A stretch of DNA of 64,000 nucleotides, from NCBI RefSeq assembly GCF_021764745.1, contig NZ_JAETXX010000001.1:310001-374000 (forward strand), read 5' to 3'. Below the pieces are notes generated by a model, which worked only from the letters and a program-made list of their open reading frames with translations, was not told the origin of the DNA and ran no database searches. This document shows, in pieces, positions 38,303-47,489 of the stretch; within the stretch, counting starts at the first letter, position 1; each line of letters begins with the position of its first letter. Source of the DNA: Joostella atrarenae (GTDB lineage Bacteria > Bacteroidota > Bacteroidia > Flavobacteriales > Flavobacteriaceae). A program made the translations under genes and the position numbers.

Positions 38303-41300
38303 TTAAAAAGTAAGGTTTAACCCCAAAGTAAATGTTCGAGGTTTAGGGTAGTCAAAAAATGTGATTCCTTGTGCAAACGCATCACCATATGTACTTACTT
38401 CAGGATCATAACCAGTATAATCTGTTGCCAAAAAGAAGTTTTGTACGGATGCGTATAATCTTAATCTTTTCAGTTTAAATTTATCTAAAATATCTTGAGA
38501 GAAGTTATAACCTAAGATTAAGTTTCTACCTCTAATAAAGGAAGCATCTTCTACCATTCTTGAATCAATAGTAGATCTATAGTAAGCACTAGACGGTCTG
38601 TTTTGAGCAATCATTGTATTTTGATTGTCTGGTGTCCATCCATCTAAAACAGTTGCATAACTATTTGCTTGCCCTGTTCTATCTTCTCCAGAGTGTCTAG
38701 ACAAATTCAAAACATCATTACCATATGAGAACTGAAGATCTAATGTAAGATCTAAGTTTTTATATCTAAATGTATTAAACAATGCACCAAACCCTTTAGG
38801 ATATCCACTTCCTATTATTTTTCTATCGGCAGCATTTATTTGCCCATCTTCATTTAAATCTGCATGCTTAATATCTCCAGGTAAAAGACCATAGATAGCA
38901 GCCTCATCAGCCTCATCGCTCCCCCAAGTTCCTTCTCGAACTAAACCGTAAAAAGATCCTACAGATTCTCCTACTCTTAAAATATTAGTGTCGGATAAAA
39001 AGCCTGGGCCAGGGAAAATATCATCATCCTCTTCTCCCAAAGCCAATATTTCATTCTTATTAAATGAAATATTGAATGTTGTAGTCCATGAAAAGTCTTC
39101 AGAACTGATATTAACAGTGTTTAGCGTTAACTCCAAACCTTTATTCTGCATACTCCCTATATTAGAATAAATATTAGAGTAACCACTAGAAGTTGGAACT
39201 GGTGCATTCAATAGCATGTCTGTTGTCTTTTTGTAATAAACATCTGCTTCTAATTCTATTCTATTATTAAACATACCCAATTCGACACCAGCATCAAATT
39301 GCGCTGTTTTTTCCCATTTTAGATTAGGATTTGCTAAAGTCCCAATACCTACACCTGGATACCTTTCTCCTCCTAAAATTGCTGTATTAGAGCCCAAACT
39401 AGCTAAAGACTGATAAACTCCGATTTCTGAATTTCCAGTTTCTCCATAACTTGTTCTGAATTTAAGATTGGAAATAGTTTCACTATCTTTTAAAAAGTCT
39501 TCTTCTGAAACTTTCCACGCAAATGCTGCTGAAGGGAAAAAAGCTCTTTTATTCTCTTCCCCAAATTTTGAAGAACCATCTAAACGCCCAGTAACAGTGA
39601 ATAAATATTTATTCATTAAACTATAGTTTATTCTTCCAAAGAAAGAATTAAGTGTCCATTGGTATGTATCTGAATCAGGTGTAAGTGGATTTGCTCCTAC
39701 TTCTAAATTATTAAATTGATAAAAATCATCTGTAAAACCTCTACTTCCAGCATAGCTATAAAAATAGTCATATTGTTGCCAACTAAGTCCAGCTAAGGCA
39801 TTAATTCTATGATTCTCGTTGAATTCATAGTCATAAGTTAGATAGTTTTCAAATTGCCAATAATTTGTTCTCGTATTTCTTATAGTTGCTTCCCCTTGAA
39901 AATTTGCACTTAGGTTATTTAATTCTCTTCCTGAGTAAAAATCATCTTGGATATTATTAATATTCGCTCCAATACTACTTCTTAATTGAAGATTTTTAGT
40001 AATATCAATATTAGCATAAACATCTCCTAAAAAGGATTGTGTTTTTAGAATGTTAGTACGGTTTAAAAGTATGTTTACAGGGTTTTCTCCTCCTTCCATA
40101 TTTGGGTAATCAGCGTTTGTACCATAATCTCCATTTGGATATTTCACAGGAACAATAGGAAGTGTCTCAACCATCATTCTTAAGGCTGTTAAACCACCTA
40201 CACCTCCATCAACTCTATTTTCTTCTATATGATTAAATGTAAAGCTACCACCTACTTTTAGCCAGTCTTTAACCTGACCATCTAATACTAATCTCCCAGA
40301 ATATCTTTTTAAATATGATTCTAAAAGAACTCCTTCCTGATCAGAATGATTTAAATACAATCCATAAGATGTCTTTTCATTCCCTCCAGTAAACGAAAGA
40401 TTATGATTTTGAGTTATAGCAGTTCTAGTTGCTTCTTCTTGCCAGTCTGTATCATATAATGGATTTCCATTAGCATCAAATAAATTAGAATCATCACGAT
40501 AATTCATTGGGTTTTCATACTTCCCATTCGCCCAACCAACTGGATCATACTTTTGCGCATTGTTATAAGAATTCATTTCTACTTGCAAAAACTCTTCAGA
40601 ATTTAAAACATCTAGCTTTCTTACCATCTCACCAATACTAATAAAAGAATCAAAGCTTACTTGACCTCCAGTTTTAGAACCTCTCTTAGTTGTTACAATG
40701 ATCACTCCATTAGCACCTCTTGCTCCATAAATTGCGGTTGCAGAAGCATCCTTCAAAACCTCCATTGATTTAATATCATTGGGATTTAAATAATTAATAG
40801 GTCATGCTCCAATAACTCCATCTACTACATATAATGGCGAATTATTTGCATTAATAGAGTTATTACCTCTAATTCTTACATTTGTATTTCCTCCTGGCCT
40901 ACCAGAGTTTGAAGAAACATTAACCCCCGCTGCTTTACCAGCCAATGCCTGCTCCGGATTAGTCGTTGGAATCTCTTGGATAGACTCACTATTTATTGTT
41001 GATACAGAACCTGTTAAGTCAGATTTTCTTTGAGTTCCATAACCTATCACAACAACTTCATCTAAAGCCTGTGTATCAGGTTGCAATGTAATATCAACAG
41101 AAGATTGTCCGTCTACTGCCACCTCTTTAGTTTTAAAACTGATAAAACTAAAGACTAAAATAGCATTATCAGGTACATCATTTAACTCATAGTTACCATC
41201 AAAGTCGGTTTGTGTTCCATTTGAAGTACCTTTTACTAAAACATTGGCTCCAGGCAATGGACCATTTTCATCTGAAACAGTTCCAGAAACCGTTTGCGCT

Positions 41301-41365
41301 TGCGTAATACCAAAGCATAAAAATGCTATTGGCAAAACAAGCCTTTTAAATAAATTAGCTTTCAT
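38303..41365 (-). pseudogene. SusC/RagA-type TonB-dependent transporter interrupted by an in-frame TGA
   Basis: The reading frame runs unbroken for 1021 codons except for TGA at 40804-40802. The first part (187 residues, 41365-40805) has a signal peptide, the beta-sandwich SGTVSDENGPLPGANV, LDEVVVIGYGTQRKSDLTGS and VVDGVIGA. The stop follows, then [26 protein letters not shown], the rest of the plug and the full barrel ending LGLNLTF. Relatives have Gly where the stop is, so one G-to-T change (GGA to TGA) explains it. The downstream part could start again at ATG 40765 but would lack a signal peptide. It may be a true pseudogene, a sequencing error, or read through. Confidence 0.85.
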
Positions 41366-41397
41366 AAATTACAGTTAGTTAATAATTAAACTTGCAC

Positions 41398-41518
41398 TAA
41401 ATCGTTTTTAACGAACTAAAAAATAACACTAAAATCATAGTAAAACGTTTTAGTAGTGTTTTTTAAAAAAAATAGAAGTAAAAATACCCCTATGTTTTAA
41501 AATCAATAAAACGATTAA
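41398..41518 (-). promoter_or_regulatory. Three copies of a TAAAACGTTTTA-like palindrome in front of the mannan susC
   Basis: A perfect 12-bp palindrome TAAAACGTTTTA (41441-41452) is flanked by TAAATCGTTTTT (41398-41409) and TAAAACGATTAA (41507-41518), each matching 10 of 12. They lie 33 to 153 bases upstream of the ATG. Centred CG and repetition suggest binding sites for a LacI-like or similar regulator not in this window. No exact TAnnTTTG box was found here. The remainder of the 264-base gap (41366-41629) is AT-rich without a gene. Confidence 0.45.
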
Positions 41519-41629
41519 ATTCAATGCTATATTACAAAAAATATAATATTCTTACAAAATCAAGCGTAGTATTTTATGAAATATATAAAATATGAAGCTA
41601 AAAAATTTCATAAAACCATATGTAGAAGC

Positions 41630-42346
41630 CTACATTTTTAAATAAAAGTCTGTGGTAAGCTCTATATAGTCTGTGGTATACTTATGTCTTTCTTTTTCTA
41701 TAATCAGTTCTGCATAATTACAGTCTGATTCTAAAAAGGACAATTCTATAAGAGATCTTTTAATTTCTGAAGTGGGATTTCCTTTAACTCGTAATACTCG
41801 ATTAGGAAAAAGGTTGTTTTTTGAAGCCAATTCTAAAAAACTAACTTCTTCTTTATATGGAATAATGATACTAAAAACTCCACTAGGAGATAATAGAAGA
41901 GACACTCCTTTTAATAAATCTTCAAAAGGGAGTGAAAAATTAGATCGTGCTTTTTCTCTTTGATTATCTTGGCTTGTAAAGTCTTCTGTATAAAAAGGAG
42001 GATTGGAAATTATCAAATCATATTTATCCTCAATCTCCTCAACGAACTCATCAAAACCTGCATGATAACAAAACAAACGATCTCCCCATGGAGAAGTTTC
42101 AAAATTACCTACACATTGCTCATAAGCATCATCGTCTATTTCTATTGCATCAATTAATTCGGCATTACTCCTTTGCGCTATCATCAATGCAATTAATCCG
42201 GTTCCTGCTCCTATATCTAGAACAGAAAAAGGACTACCTTTTAAAGACGTCCATGCTCCTAATAGCACTCCATCCGTTCCTATTTTCATAGCGCAACGGT
42301 CTTGCTGAACAGTAAACTCTTTAAATTTAAAAGGCTTCGTAGACAT
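41630..42346 (-). CDS. trmN6: tRNA1(Val) (adenine(37)-N6)-methyltransferase
   Basis: The 238-residue product is a class I SAM-dependent methyltransferase: VLDIGAGTGLIALMIAQR (SAM-binding motif I) and IISNPPFYTED, the NPPF/Y motif of enzymes that methylate exocyclic amino groups. The N-terminal KPFKFKEFTVQQDRCAMKIGTDGVLLGAW is typical of the YfiC/TrmN6 family, which modifies A37 of valine tRNA. It is the third gene after rpsP and rimM on the same strand, 21 bases after rimM. Confidence 0.9.
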   Translation of the reverse strand: MSTKPFKFKEFTVQQDRCAMKIGTDGVLLGAWTSLKGSPFSVLDIGAGTGLIALMIAQRSNAELIDAIEIDDDAYEQCVGNFETSPWGDRLFCYHAGFDEFVEEIEDKYDLIISNPPFYTEDFTSQDNQREKARSNFSLPFEDLLKGVSLLLSPSGVFSIIIPYKEEVSFLELASKNNLFPNRVLRVKGNPTSEIKRSLIELSFLESDCNYAELIIEKERHKYTTDYIELTTDFYLKM

Positions 42347-42367
42347 TTTTAATATATTATAGAGAAT

Positions 42368-42892
42368 TTATAGATATAGGTCAATAAGTCCCTCGGGAGT
42401 TTTTACGACCACTTCATTGTTTTCTCGATCTATTTTTTCAATAAACTCATCGTTCATTGGAATCAAAATTTGTCTACCTTCATTTTCTACCTCAAAAAGT
42501 GCTTGGGCAGTATTATCATTAACGGAAACAATGGTCCCTACAGTACCATACTTCACATCTTTCATTGTAAAACCAATAATCTCATGGAAATAAAACTTAT
42601 CTCCAGTTAATTTAGGCAAGAACTCTAAAGGCAAATAGAGTTCACTCTTCAAAATAGAATCTGCTTCGGCTTCTGTATCTACATCCTCTAATCGCATTCT
42701 TAAGAGCTGCGATTTATGCAAGGAAGATTTCTCTATAAAAAAAGGAACCAGATTATTGCCATGGGCAATAAATACTGATTCCAAATCTTTGTAAAGTTCA
42801 GGTTCATCAGTATCGAGCTTTGCCAATACTTCACCCTTAAAGCCGTACTTTTTAACTATTTTTCCGAGATAGAAGCATTCTTCTTTTCTCAT
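42368..42892 (-). CDS. rimM: Ribosome maturation factor RimM
   Basis: RimM helps assemble the head of the 30S ribosomal subunit. The 174-residue product has the N-terminal RimM barrel (CFYLGKIVKKYGFKGEVLAKLDTD) and the C-terminal PRC-barrel-like part (FYFHEIIGFTMKD, GTVGTIVSVNDN, LIPMNDEFIEKID). It follows rpsP by 9 bases, the usual order. RimM binds S19 near S13 and is functionally linked to S16. Confidence 0.95.
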   Translation of the reverse strand: MRKEECFYLGKIVKKYGFKGEVLAKLDTDEPELYKDLESVFIAHGNNLVPFFIEKSSLHKSQLLRMRLEDVDTEAEADSILKSELYLPLEFLPKLTGDKFYFHEIIGFTMKDVKYGTVGTIVSVNDNTAQALFEVENEGRQILIPMNDEFIEKIDRENNEVVVKTPEGLIDLYL

Positions 42893-42901
42893 GGAAATAT
42901 A

Positions 42902-43450
42902 TTAAGCGTCTGCTTTATTTTCTTCTTGTGCATCAGCTGCTGGAGCCTCTGCTTCCGCTTCAGGAGCAGCTTCTTCAGCTACTTCTTCTTCAGCTGGAGC
43001 TTCTGCTTTAGCATCTGCAATACGCTTCTCATTAATTGCTTTTTCAGCTTCTAATGCTTTAGCTTTAGCCTCTTCTTTAGCTTTGTCTAAGTCACTTTGC
43101 TTAGCCTCTACTATTCCAGCTTTATCTTCAACCCAAGCATTGAATTTCTCTTCTGCTTGCTCTGCTGTTAAAGCTCCTTTAGCTACACCTCCTAAAAGGT
43201 GGTGCTTTAATAAAACACCTTTGTAAGATAAAATTCTTCTAGCAGTATCAGTTGGCTGTGCACCATTCTGAAGCCATTTTACAGAACCATCTACATCCAA
43301 GTCAATTTGAGCTGGATTTGTGTTTGGATTGTAAGTTCCTAATTTTTCAAGAAATTTACCATCTCTTTTTGCGCGAGCATCAGCCGCTACAACCCAATAA
43401 AAAGGTTTTCCTTTTTTACCGTGTCTTTGTAATCTAATTTTTACTGGCAT
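42902..43450 (-). CDS. rpsP: 30S ribosomal protein S16 with long C-terminal tail
   Basis: The first 80 or so residues (MPVKIRLQRHGKKGKPFYWV, TYNPNTNPAQIDLD, GAQPTDTARRILSYKG) are canonical S16. The product is 182 residues, about 100 longer than E. coli S16; the extra part is low-complexity Ala/Glu/Lys-rich sequence, likely a charged helix followed by a flexible tail. Such tails occur in Bacteroidota S16. The gene has a promoter with both boxes at 43523-43553, and its leader carries a small GGGGT/ACCCC hairpin at 43466-43480. Confidence 0.97.
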   Translation of the reverse strand: MPVKIRLQRHGKKGKPFYWVVAADARAKRDGKFLEKLGTYNPNTNPAQIDLDVDGSVKWLQNGAQPTDTARRILSYKGVLLKHHLLGGVAKGALTAEQAEEKFNAWVEDKAGIVEAKQSDLDKAKEEAKAKALEAEKAINEKRIADAKAEAPAEEEVAEEAAPEAEAEAPAADAQEENKADA

Positions 43451-43522
43451 AATCCATTAATTTGCGGGGTACTCGACCCCATTATTAATTATGTTTCGCT
43501 CGCCATATGGCTTAAGCGGGTG

Positions 43523-43553
43523 CAAATATACGCTATTTCTCTTTTGATATCAA
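43523..43553 (-). promoter_or_regulatory. Promoter of rpsP-rimM-trmN6
   Basis: On the minus strand: TTG (43553-43551), 20 bases, then TATATTTG (43530-43523). The -7 box ends 72 bases upstream of the rpsP ATG, leaving room for the small leader hairpin. Confidence 0.75.
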
Positions 43554-43907
43554 TATCAAACACTTCTTTTTGTGTAAAAAACTGAAAATAAATTATTTAT
43601 TGAAAATTTCAAAAAAACATAATAATGTTAAATATTCTATAGTTTTACTATTAATTATGAATATAATAGTTAATATGTCGTATATTTACACGCTCCTTCA
43701 ACAACAATTGATCATATAATATTTTACCGAATAAGTGATGATTCATCTCACCCCCCAACTACTACACTATATTAGTTAAGAAAAAAGAGATGTTTTTTTC
43801 GATGGAAAGCCTGGTTTATACCGGGCTTTTACTATTTACAATACACTACTTCAATACAAGAGACCCCTTATAGGTTACTAAACGCACCCCTTTTAGTATA
43901 ATAATAG
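43554..43907. other. Gene-poor intergenic region with a terminator-like hairpin
   Basis: This 354-base stretch between the divergent rpsP and molybdoenzyme genes contains no convincing reading frame. Its only clear structure is a hairpin at 43806-43829 (AAAGCCTGG pairing with CCGGGCTTT, 6-base loop). TATATTTA at 43681-43688, one mismatch from a -7 box, could start a short transcript ending at that hairpin. That makes a small RNA possible but unproven. Confidence 0.4.
43806..43830 (+). terminator. Terminator-like hairpin with no gene in front of it
   Basis: Nine base pairs including one G-U, loop TTTATA, followed by only a short T-run (CTTTT). No coding gene on the plus strand ends here; the nearest upstream genes are on the other strand. 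Confidence 0.5.
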
Positions 43908-43915
43908 TAACTTTG
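43908..43915 (+). promoter_or_regulatory. -7 box of the FdhF/YdeP-type gene
   Basis: TAACTTTG is an exact TAnnTTTG box 30 bases before the ATG at 43946. Its position rules out translation from any earlier in-frame codon. Confidence 0.6.
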
Positions 43916-43945
43916 TGTTTTCAGAAATTATATCTTCACAACATC

Positions 43946-46243
43946 ATGGCACAAGAAAACAATAGAAAGGTCTCTTTTGAAGGTGACATAAAATTCACTG
44001 GAATAAAATTAAAAACACCCGAAGTTTATGCTGCTGGTTTTAAAGCTGTAAAAGTCGCATTACAGCATACTTTTAAAGAAATGGGAGTCTCCAGATCGCT
44101 ACCTACACTTTCACATATGAATCAGAAAGATGGTTTTGATTGCCCAGGTTGCGCATGGCCAGATCCAGAAAAGCCTTCAAAATTAGGAGAATACTGTGAG
44201 AATGGCGCAAAAGCCTTAGCAGAAGAGGCAACTCTTAAACAAGTGGATATCAATTTTTTTGAAAAATATTCTCTTGAAGAACTCTCCAAATGGTCGGATT
44301 TTGAAATTGGAAAAAGCGGGCGTATAGAAACTCCTATGATTTTAGAGGAAAACTGCACACACTATAAGCCAATTTCATGGGAGGAGAGTTTTAATGTTAT
44401 TGCTGAAGAATTAAAAAAACTGAATTCTCCAAATGAAGCTGTTTTTTACACTTCTGGAAGATCAAGTAATGAAGCGGCATTTTTATATGGCCTATTTGCT
44501 AGAGCTTTTGGCACTAATAATATGCCAGATTGCTCCAATATGTGTCATGAATCTAGCGGAGTAGCATTAGTAGAAACACTGGGAATAGGTAAGGGCTCTG
44601 TAAAGCTTGAAGATTTTGAAGATGCAGAAGTGGTTATGGTAATCGGTCAGAATCCAGGCACAAATCACCCTAGAATGCTTTCTGCTCTAGAAAAATGTAA
44701 AAATAACGGCGGACATGTAGTAAGTATTAACCCTTTAGAAGAGGCCGGATTAACAAGGTTTAAAAATCCACAGGAAGTAAACGGGCTCCTATTTTCTGGA
44801 ACTGCCCTTACGGATATTCATCTTCCTGTGAAAATAAATGAAGATGTTGCGCTCTTAAAACTTATCATGAAGAAGCTTGCTTTACTAGATACTTCAGAGC
44901 CTGTTTTTGATCATGATTTTATTAATAAATATACTGCTGGTTACGAATCTTTCTTAGCGCATTTAAATCAATTTTCAGAAGAAGAACTTTTAAAACGTTG
45001 TGGCGTAAAAGAGAGTTTAATAAACCAAACTGTAGCTCTATTAGCAAAAAAGAAGAAAATTATTGTTTGTTGGGCAATGGGACTTACACAGCATAAAAAT
45101 GGTGTTGAAAACATTAAAGAATGCGTAAATCTATTGCTTCTAAAAGGTAGTTTAGGAAAACCTGGCGCTGGTACATGCCCCGTTCGCGGACACAGTAATG
45201 TACAAGGTGATCGCTCTGTTGGAATTATGCATTTTGTAGATAAGGAGTTAAATAATAACATCAAAAAGGTTTTTAATTTCTCCGCTCCGCAAGAAGAAGG
45301 TTATGATACCGTAAAGGCCATCGAAGCTATGCATGAAAATAAAGCAAAAGTGTTTATTGCTCTTGGAGGAAACTTTGTTTCTGCAGCTTCCGACACAGAA
45401 TACACAGCAAACGCATTGCAGAAATGTAACCTTACTGTGCATATAAGTACCAAACTGAATAGATCTCACTTAATCCCTGGTAAAAGAGCATTAATTCTCC
45501 CTACATTGGGACGCTCTGAGCAGGATAAAAAAGATAATACGATTAGATTTCTTACTGTAGAGAATAGCATGGGTAAAGTTCATCGTACAAAAGGAATTCT
45601 CCCTCCATCTTCTACAAACTTAAAAAGTGAACCTGAAATTGTAGGAGGGATTGCTAATGCATATTTTAATGGTAATCACTCTGTAAATTGGTCTGATTTA
45701 AGTGAAAATTACGATCTTATTCGTGAGAAAATGGGTGCTGTAATTCCTAGTTTTAATAAAGTTTCTAAAAAGAGTGAAGGCACAGGCTACTACTTGCCTA
45801 ACAATGTTCGAGAGTTAGATTTTAGTAAGCTTCCGCAGGGAAAAGCACAGTTTAGCAATTGTAATTTACCTTCTCACGAATTATCAGAAAATGAGTTTTT
45901 ATTGATGAGTATTAGATCTCATGATCAATTTAACACTACTATTTACGGACTCAATGATCGCTATCGAGGGATTTATAATGAAAGACGTATTGTTATGATT
46001 AATGAAAATGATATGGGAAAATTTCAGCTTAAAAAACTCGATAAAGTAAACCTTATAAGTAATTATGATGGCGTTACACGAATTGCTAGACAATTTCTTG
46101 TGATCCCTTATAAAATACCGAAAGGCAACTTGGCAGCTTATTTTCCTGAAACTAATGTTCTAATTCCACACAATCAGTTTGCAGATAAAAGCTATACGCC
46201 CATTAGTAAATCCGTGAAAGTAACAATTGAAAAATGTAGTTAA
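43946..46243 (+). CDS. FdhF/YdeP family molybdopterin oxidoreductase
   Basis: The 765-residue product belongs to the bis-MGD molybdoenzyme family. It has GFDCPGCAWPDPEKPSKLGEYCENG near residue 60, MPDCSNMCHESSGVAL, VVMVIGQNPGTNHPRM, GTCPVRGHSNVQGDRSVG and a C-terminal MGD-binding domain (FNTTIYGLNDRYRGIYNERRI). This is the YdeP/FdhF-like subgroup; E. coli YdeP is linked to acid resistance, but the substrate is not known. The ATG at 43946 is chosen because the -7 box at 43908-43915 lies upstream of it. No fdhD or other partner gene is adjacent. Confidence 0.9.
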   Translation: MAQENNRKVSFEGDIKFTGIKLKTPEVYAAGFKAVKVALQHTFKEMGVSRSLPTLSHMNQKDGFDCPGCAWPDPEKPSKLGEYCENGAKALAEEATLKQVDINFFEKYSLEELSKWSDFEIGKSGRIETPMILEENCTHYKPISWEESFNVIAEELKKLNSPNEAVFYTSGRSSNEAAFLYGLFARAFGTNNMPDCSNMCHESSGVALVETLGIGKGSVKLEDFEDAEVVMVIGQNPGTNHPRMLSALEKCKNNGGHVVSINPLEEAGLTRFKNPQEVNGLLFSGTALTDIHLPVKINEDVALLKLIMKKLALLDTSEPVFDHDFINKYTAGYESFLAHLNQFSEEELLKRCGVKESLINQTVALLAKKKKIIVCWAMGLTQHKNGVENIKECVNLLLLKGSLGKPGAGTCPVRGHSNVQGDRSVGIMHFVDKELNNNIKKVFNFSAPQEEGYDTVKAIEAMHENKAKVFIALGGNFVSAASDTEYTANALQKCNLTVHISTKLNRSHLIPGKRALILPTLGRSEQDKKDNTIRFLTVENSMGKVHRTKGILPPSSTNLKSEPEIVGGIANAYFNGNHSVNWSDLSENYDLIREKMGAVIPSFNKVSKKSEGTGYYLPNNVRELDFSKLPQGKAQFSNCNLPSHELSENEFLLMSIRSHDQFNTTIYGLNDRYRGIYNERRIVMINENDMGKFQLKKLDKVNLISNYDGVTRIARQFLVIPYKIPKGNLAAYFPETNVLIPHNQFADKSYTPISKSVKVTIEKCS

Positions 46244-46321
46244 TAGCAAATAAATAGAACGTCAAAACTACTCCTTTTATATACTGATGCTTCAAATAGA
46301 GGGATTCTAACTACAAAGTGA

Positions 46322-46329
46322 TACTTTTG
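46322..46329 (+). promoter_or_regulatory. -7 box directly in front of hemW
   Basis: TACTTTTG is an exact TAnnTTTG box ending only 4 bases before the hemW ATG. A start site at the usual distance would fall on or next to the A of the ATG, giving a leaderless mRNA. Confidence 0.5.
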
Positions 46330-46333
46330 TAAT

Positions 46334-47476
46334 ATGGCTGGAATTTACATTCACATCCCCTTTTGCAAGCAGGCTTGCCACTATTGCGATTTTCATTTTT
46401 CTACTTCTCTGAAAAAGAAATCGGAACTTATAAATGCGCTTGCTCAAGAAATGATTCTTCGGAAGTCAGAAATCGATGAGCCTATAGAAACTATTTATTT
46501 TGGCGGAGGTACTCCTAGCGTTTTATCAGTTGAAGAAATTAATTTTTTAATAGACACAGCATACAATCATTATGAAATAAGTGAAAAGCCAGAAATAACG
46601 CTAGAAGCTAATCCCGATGATCTTGACAAAGAAAAAATAATTGCATTTTCGCAAACTCCAATAAACCGCTTAAGTATTGGAATACAATCTTTCTTTGAAG
46701 AGGATTTAAAACTAATGAATCGTGCTCATAATGCTAAAGAAGCTAAAGAGAGTCTAGATCTTGCTACCCGATATTTTGCAAATATTTCTATCGACCTTAT
46801 TTATGGAATCCAACAGATGTCTATAGCGCGCTGGAAAGAAAATATCCAAACAGCTTTAGATTACAACATTCCTCATATCTCCAGCTATGCACTTACAGTA
46901 GAGCCCAAAACAGCATTAGCAAAGTTTATAGAAAAAGGTATTATAGAAGATGTAGACGACGCCTTAGCGCAACAACATTTTGATGTATTAGTAGACACTT
47001 TAGAGAAGAATAATTTTGAGCATTACGAGCTTTCTAACTTCGGGAAAAAAGGCTTTTTCAGTAAAAACAATACCGCTTATTGGCTCGGAAAAAAATACCT
47101 TGGCATTGGTCCTTCTGCTCATAGTTTTAATGGCAAAAATAGAAGTTGGAACATTAACAATAACACTAAGTATATTAAAAGCATTACTGAAAGCATGCTA
47201 CCAAGCGAAATAGAAACATTAACCCCCATCGATAGATATAATGAAGCTGTTATGACGGGCTTAAGAACTTCTTGGGGAGTTTCTATAGATAAAATTCAGG
47301 AAGAATTCGGTGAGGATTTTAAGAAATACATCTTCGAGCAAGCTGAAAAACATACTACTAGAGACTTGCTAATTTTTACTTCAGAAAAAAATAAAACAGT
47401 TCTTAAAACTACAAAAAAAGGAAAATTTCTAGCTGATGGAATTGCATCCGATCTTTTTATGTTAAATTTAGAGTGA
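46334..47476 (+). CDS. hemW: Radical SAM heme chaperone HemW
   Basis: The 380-residue product starts MAGIYIHIPFCKQACHYCDF, with C11, C15 and C18 forming the radical-SAM CX3CX2C site and an extra aromatic-Cys pattern typical of HemW. IETIYFGGGTPSVLS, RLSIGIQSFFEEDLKLMNRAH and the C-terminal HemN domain (MTGLRTSWGVSIDKI) follow. HemW hands heme to target proteins and is not a true coproporphyrinogen oxidase. It is the first of four closely spaced genes; the next starts 13 bases after its TGA stop. Confidence 0.93.
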   Translation: MAGIYIHIPFCKQACHYCDFHFSTSLKKKSELINALAQEMILRKSEIDEPIETIYFGGGTPSVLSVEEINFLIDTAYNHYEISEKPEITLEANPDDLDKEKIIAFSQTPINRLSIGIQSFFEEDLKLMNRAHNAKEAKESLDLATRYFANISIDLIYGIQQMSIARWKENIQTALDYNIPHISSYALTVEPKTALAKFIEKGIIEDVDDALAQQHFDVLVDTLEKNNFEHYELSNFGKKGFFSKNNTAYWLGKKYLGIGPSAHSFNGKNRSWNINNNTKYIKSITESMLPSEIETLTPIDRYNEAVMTGLRTSWGVSIDKIQEEFGEDFKKYIFEQAEKHTTRDLLIFTSEKNKTVLKTTKKGKFLADGIASDLFMLNLE

Positions 47477-47489
47477 TTCAATAAATTGC

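Noticed and set aside
40802-40804. TGA read as selenocysteine or as a reassigned codon
   Set aside because: Relatives have Gly, not Cys, at this place; no selenocysteine-type hairpin is evident after it; TGA is the normal stop of hemW, the cyclase and the DUF4260 gene in this window.
44968-45264. A 98-codon open frame opposite the molybdoenzyme gene
   Set aside because: Shadow frame; the opposite strand carries conserved family motifs across the same bases.
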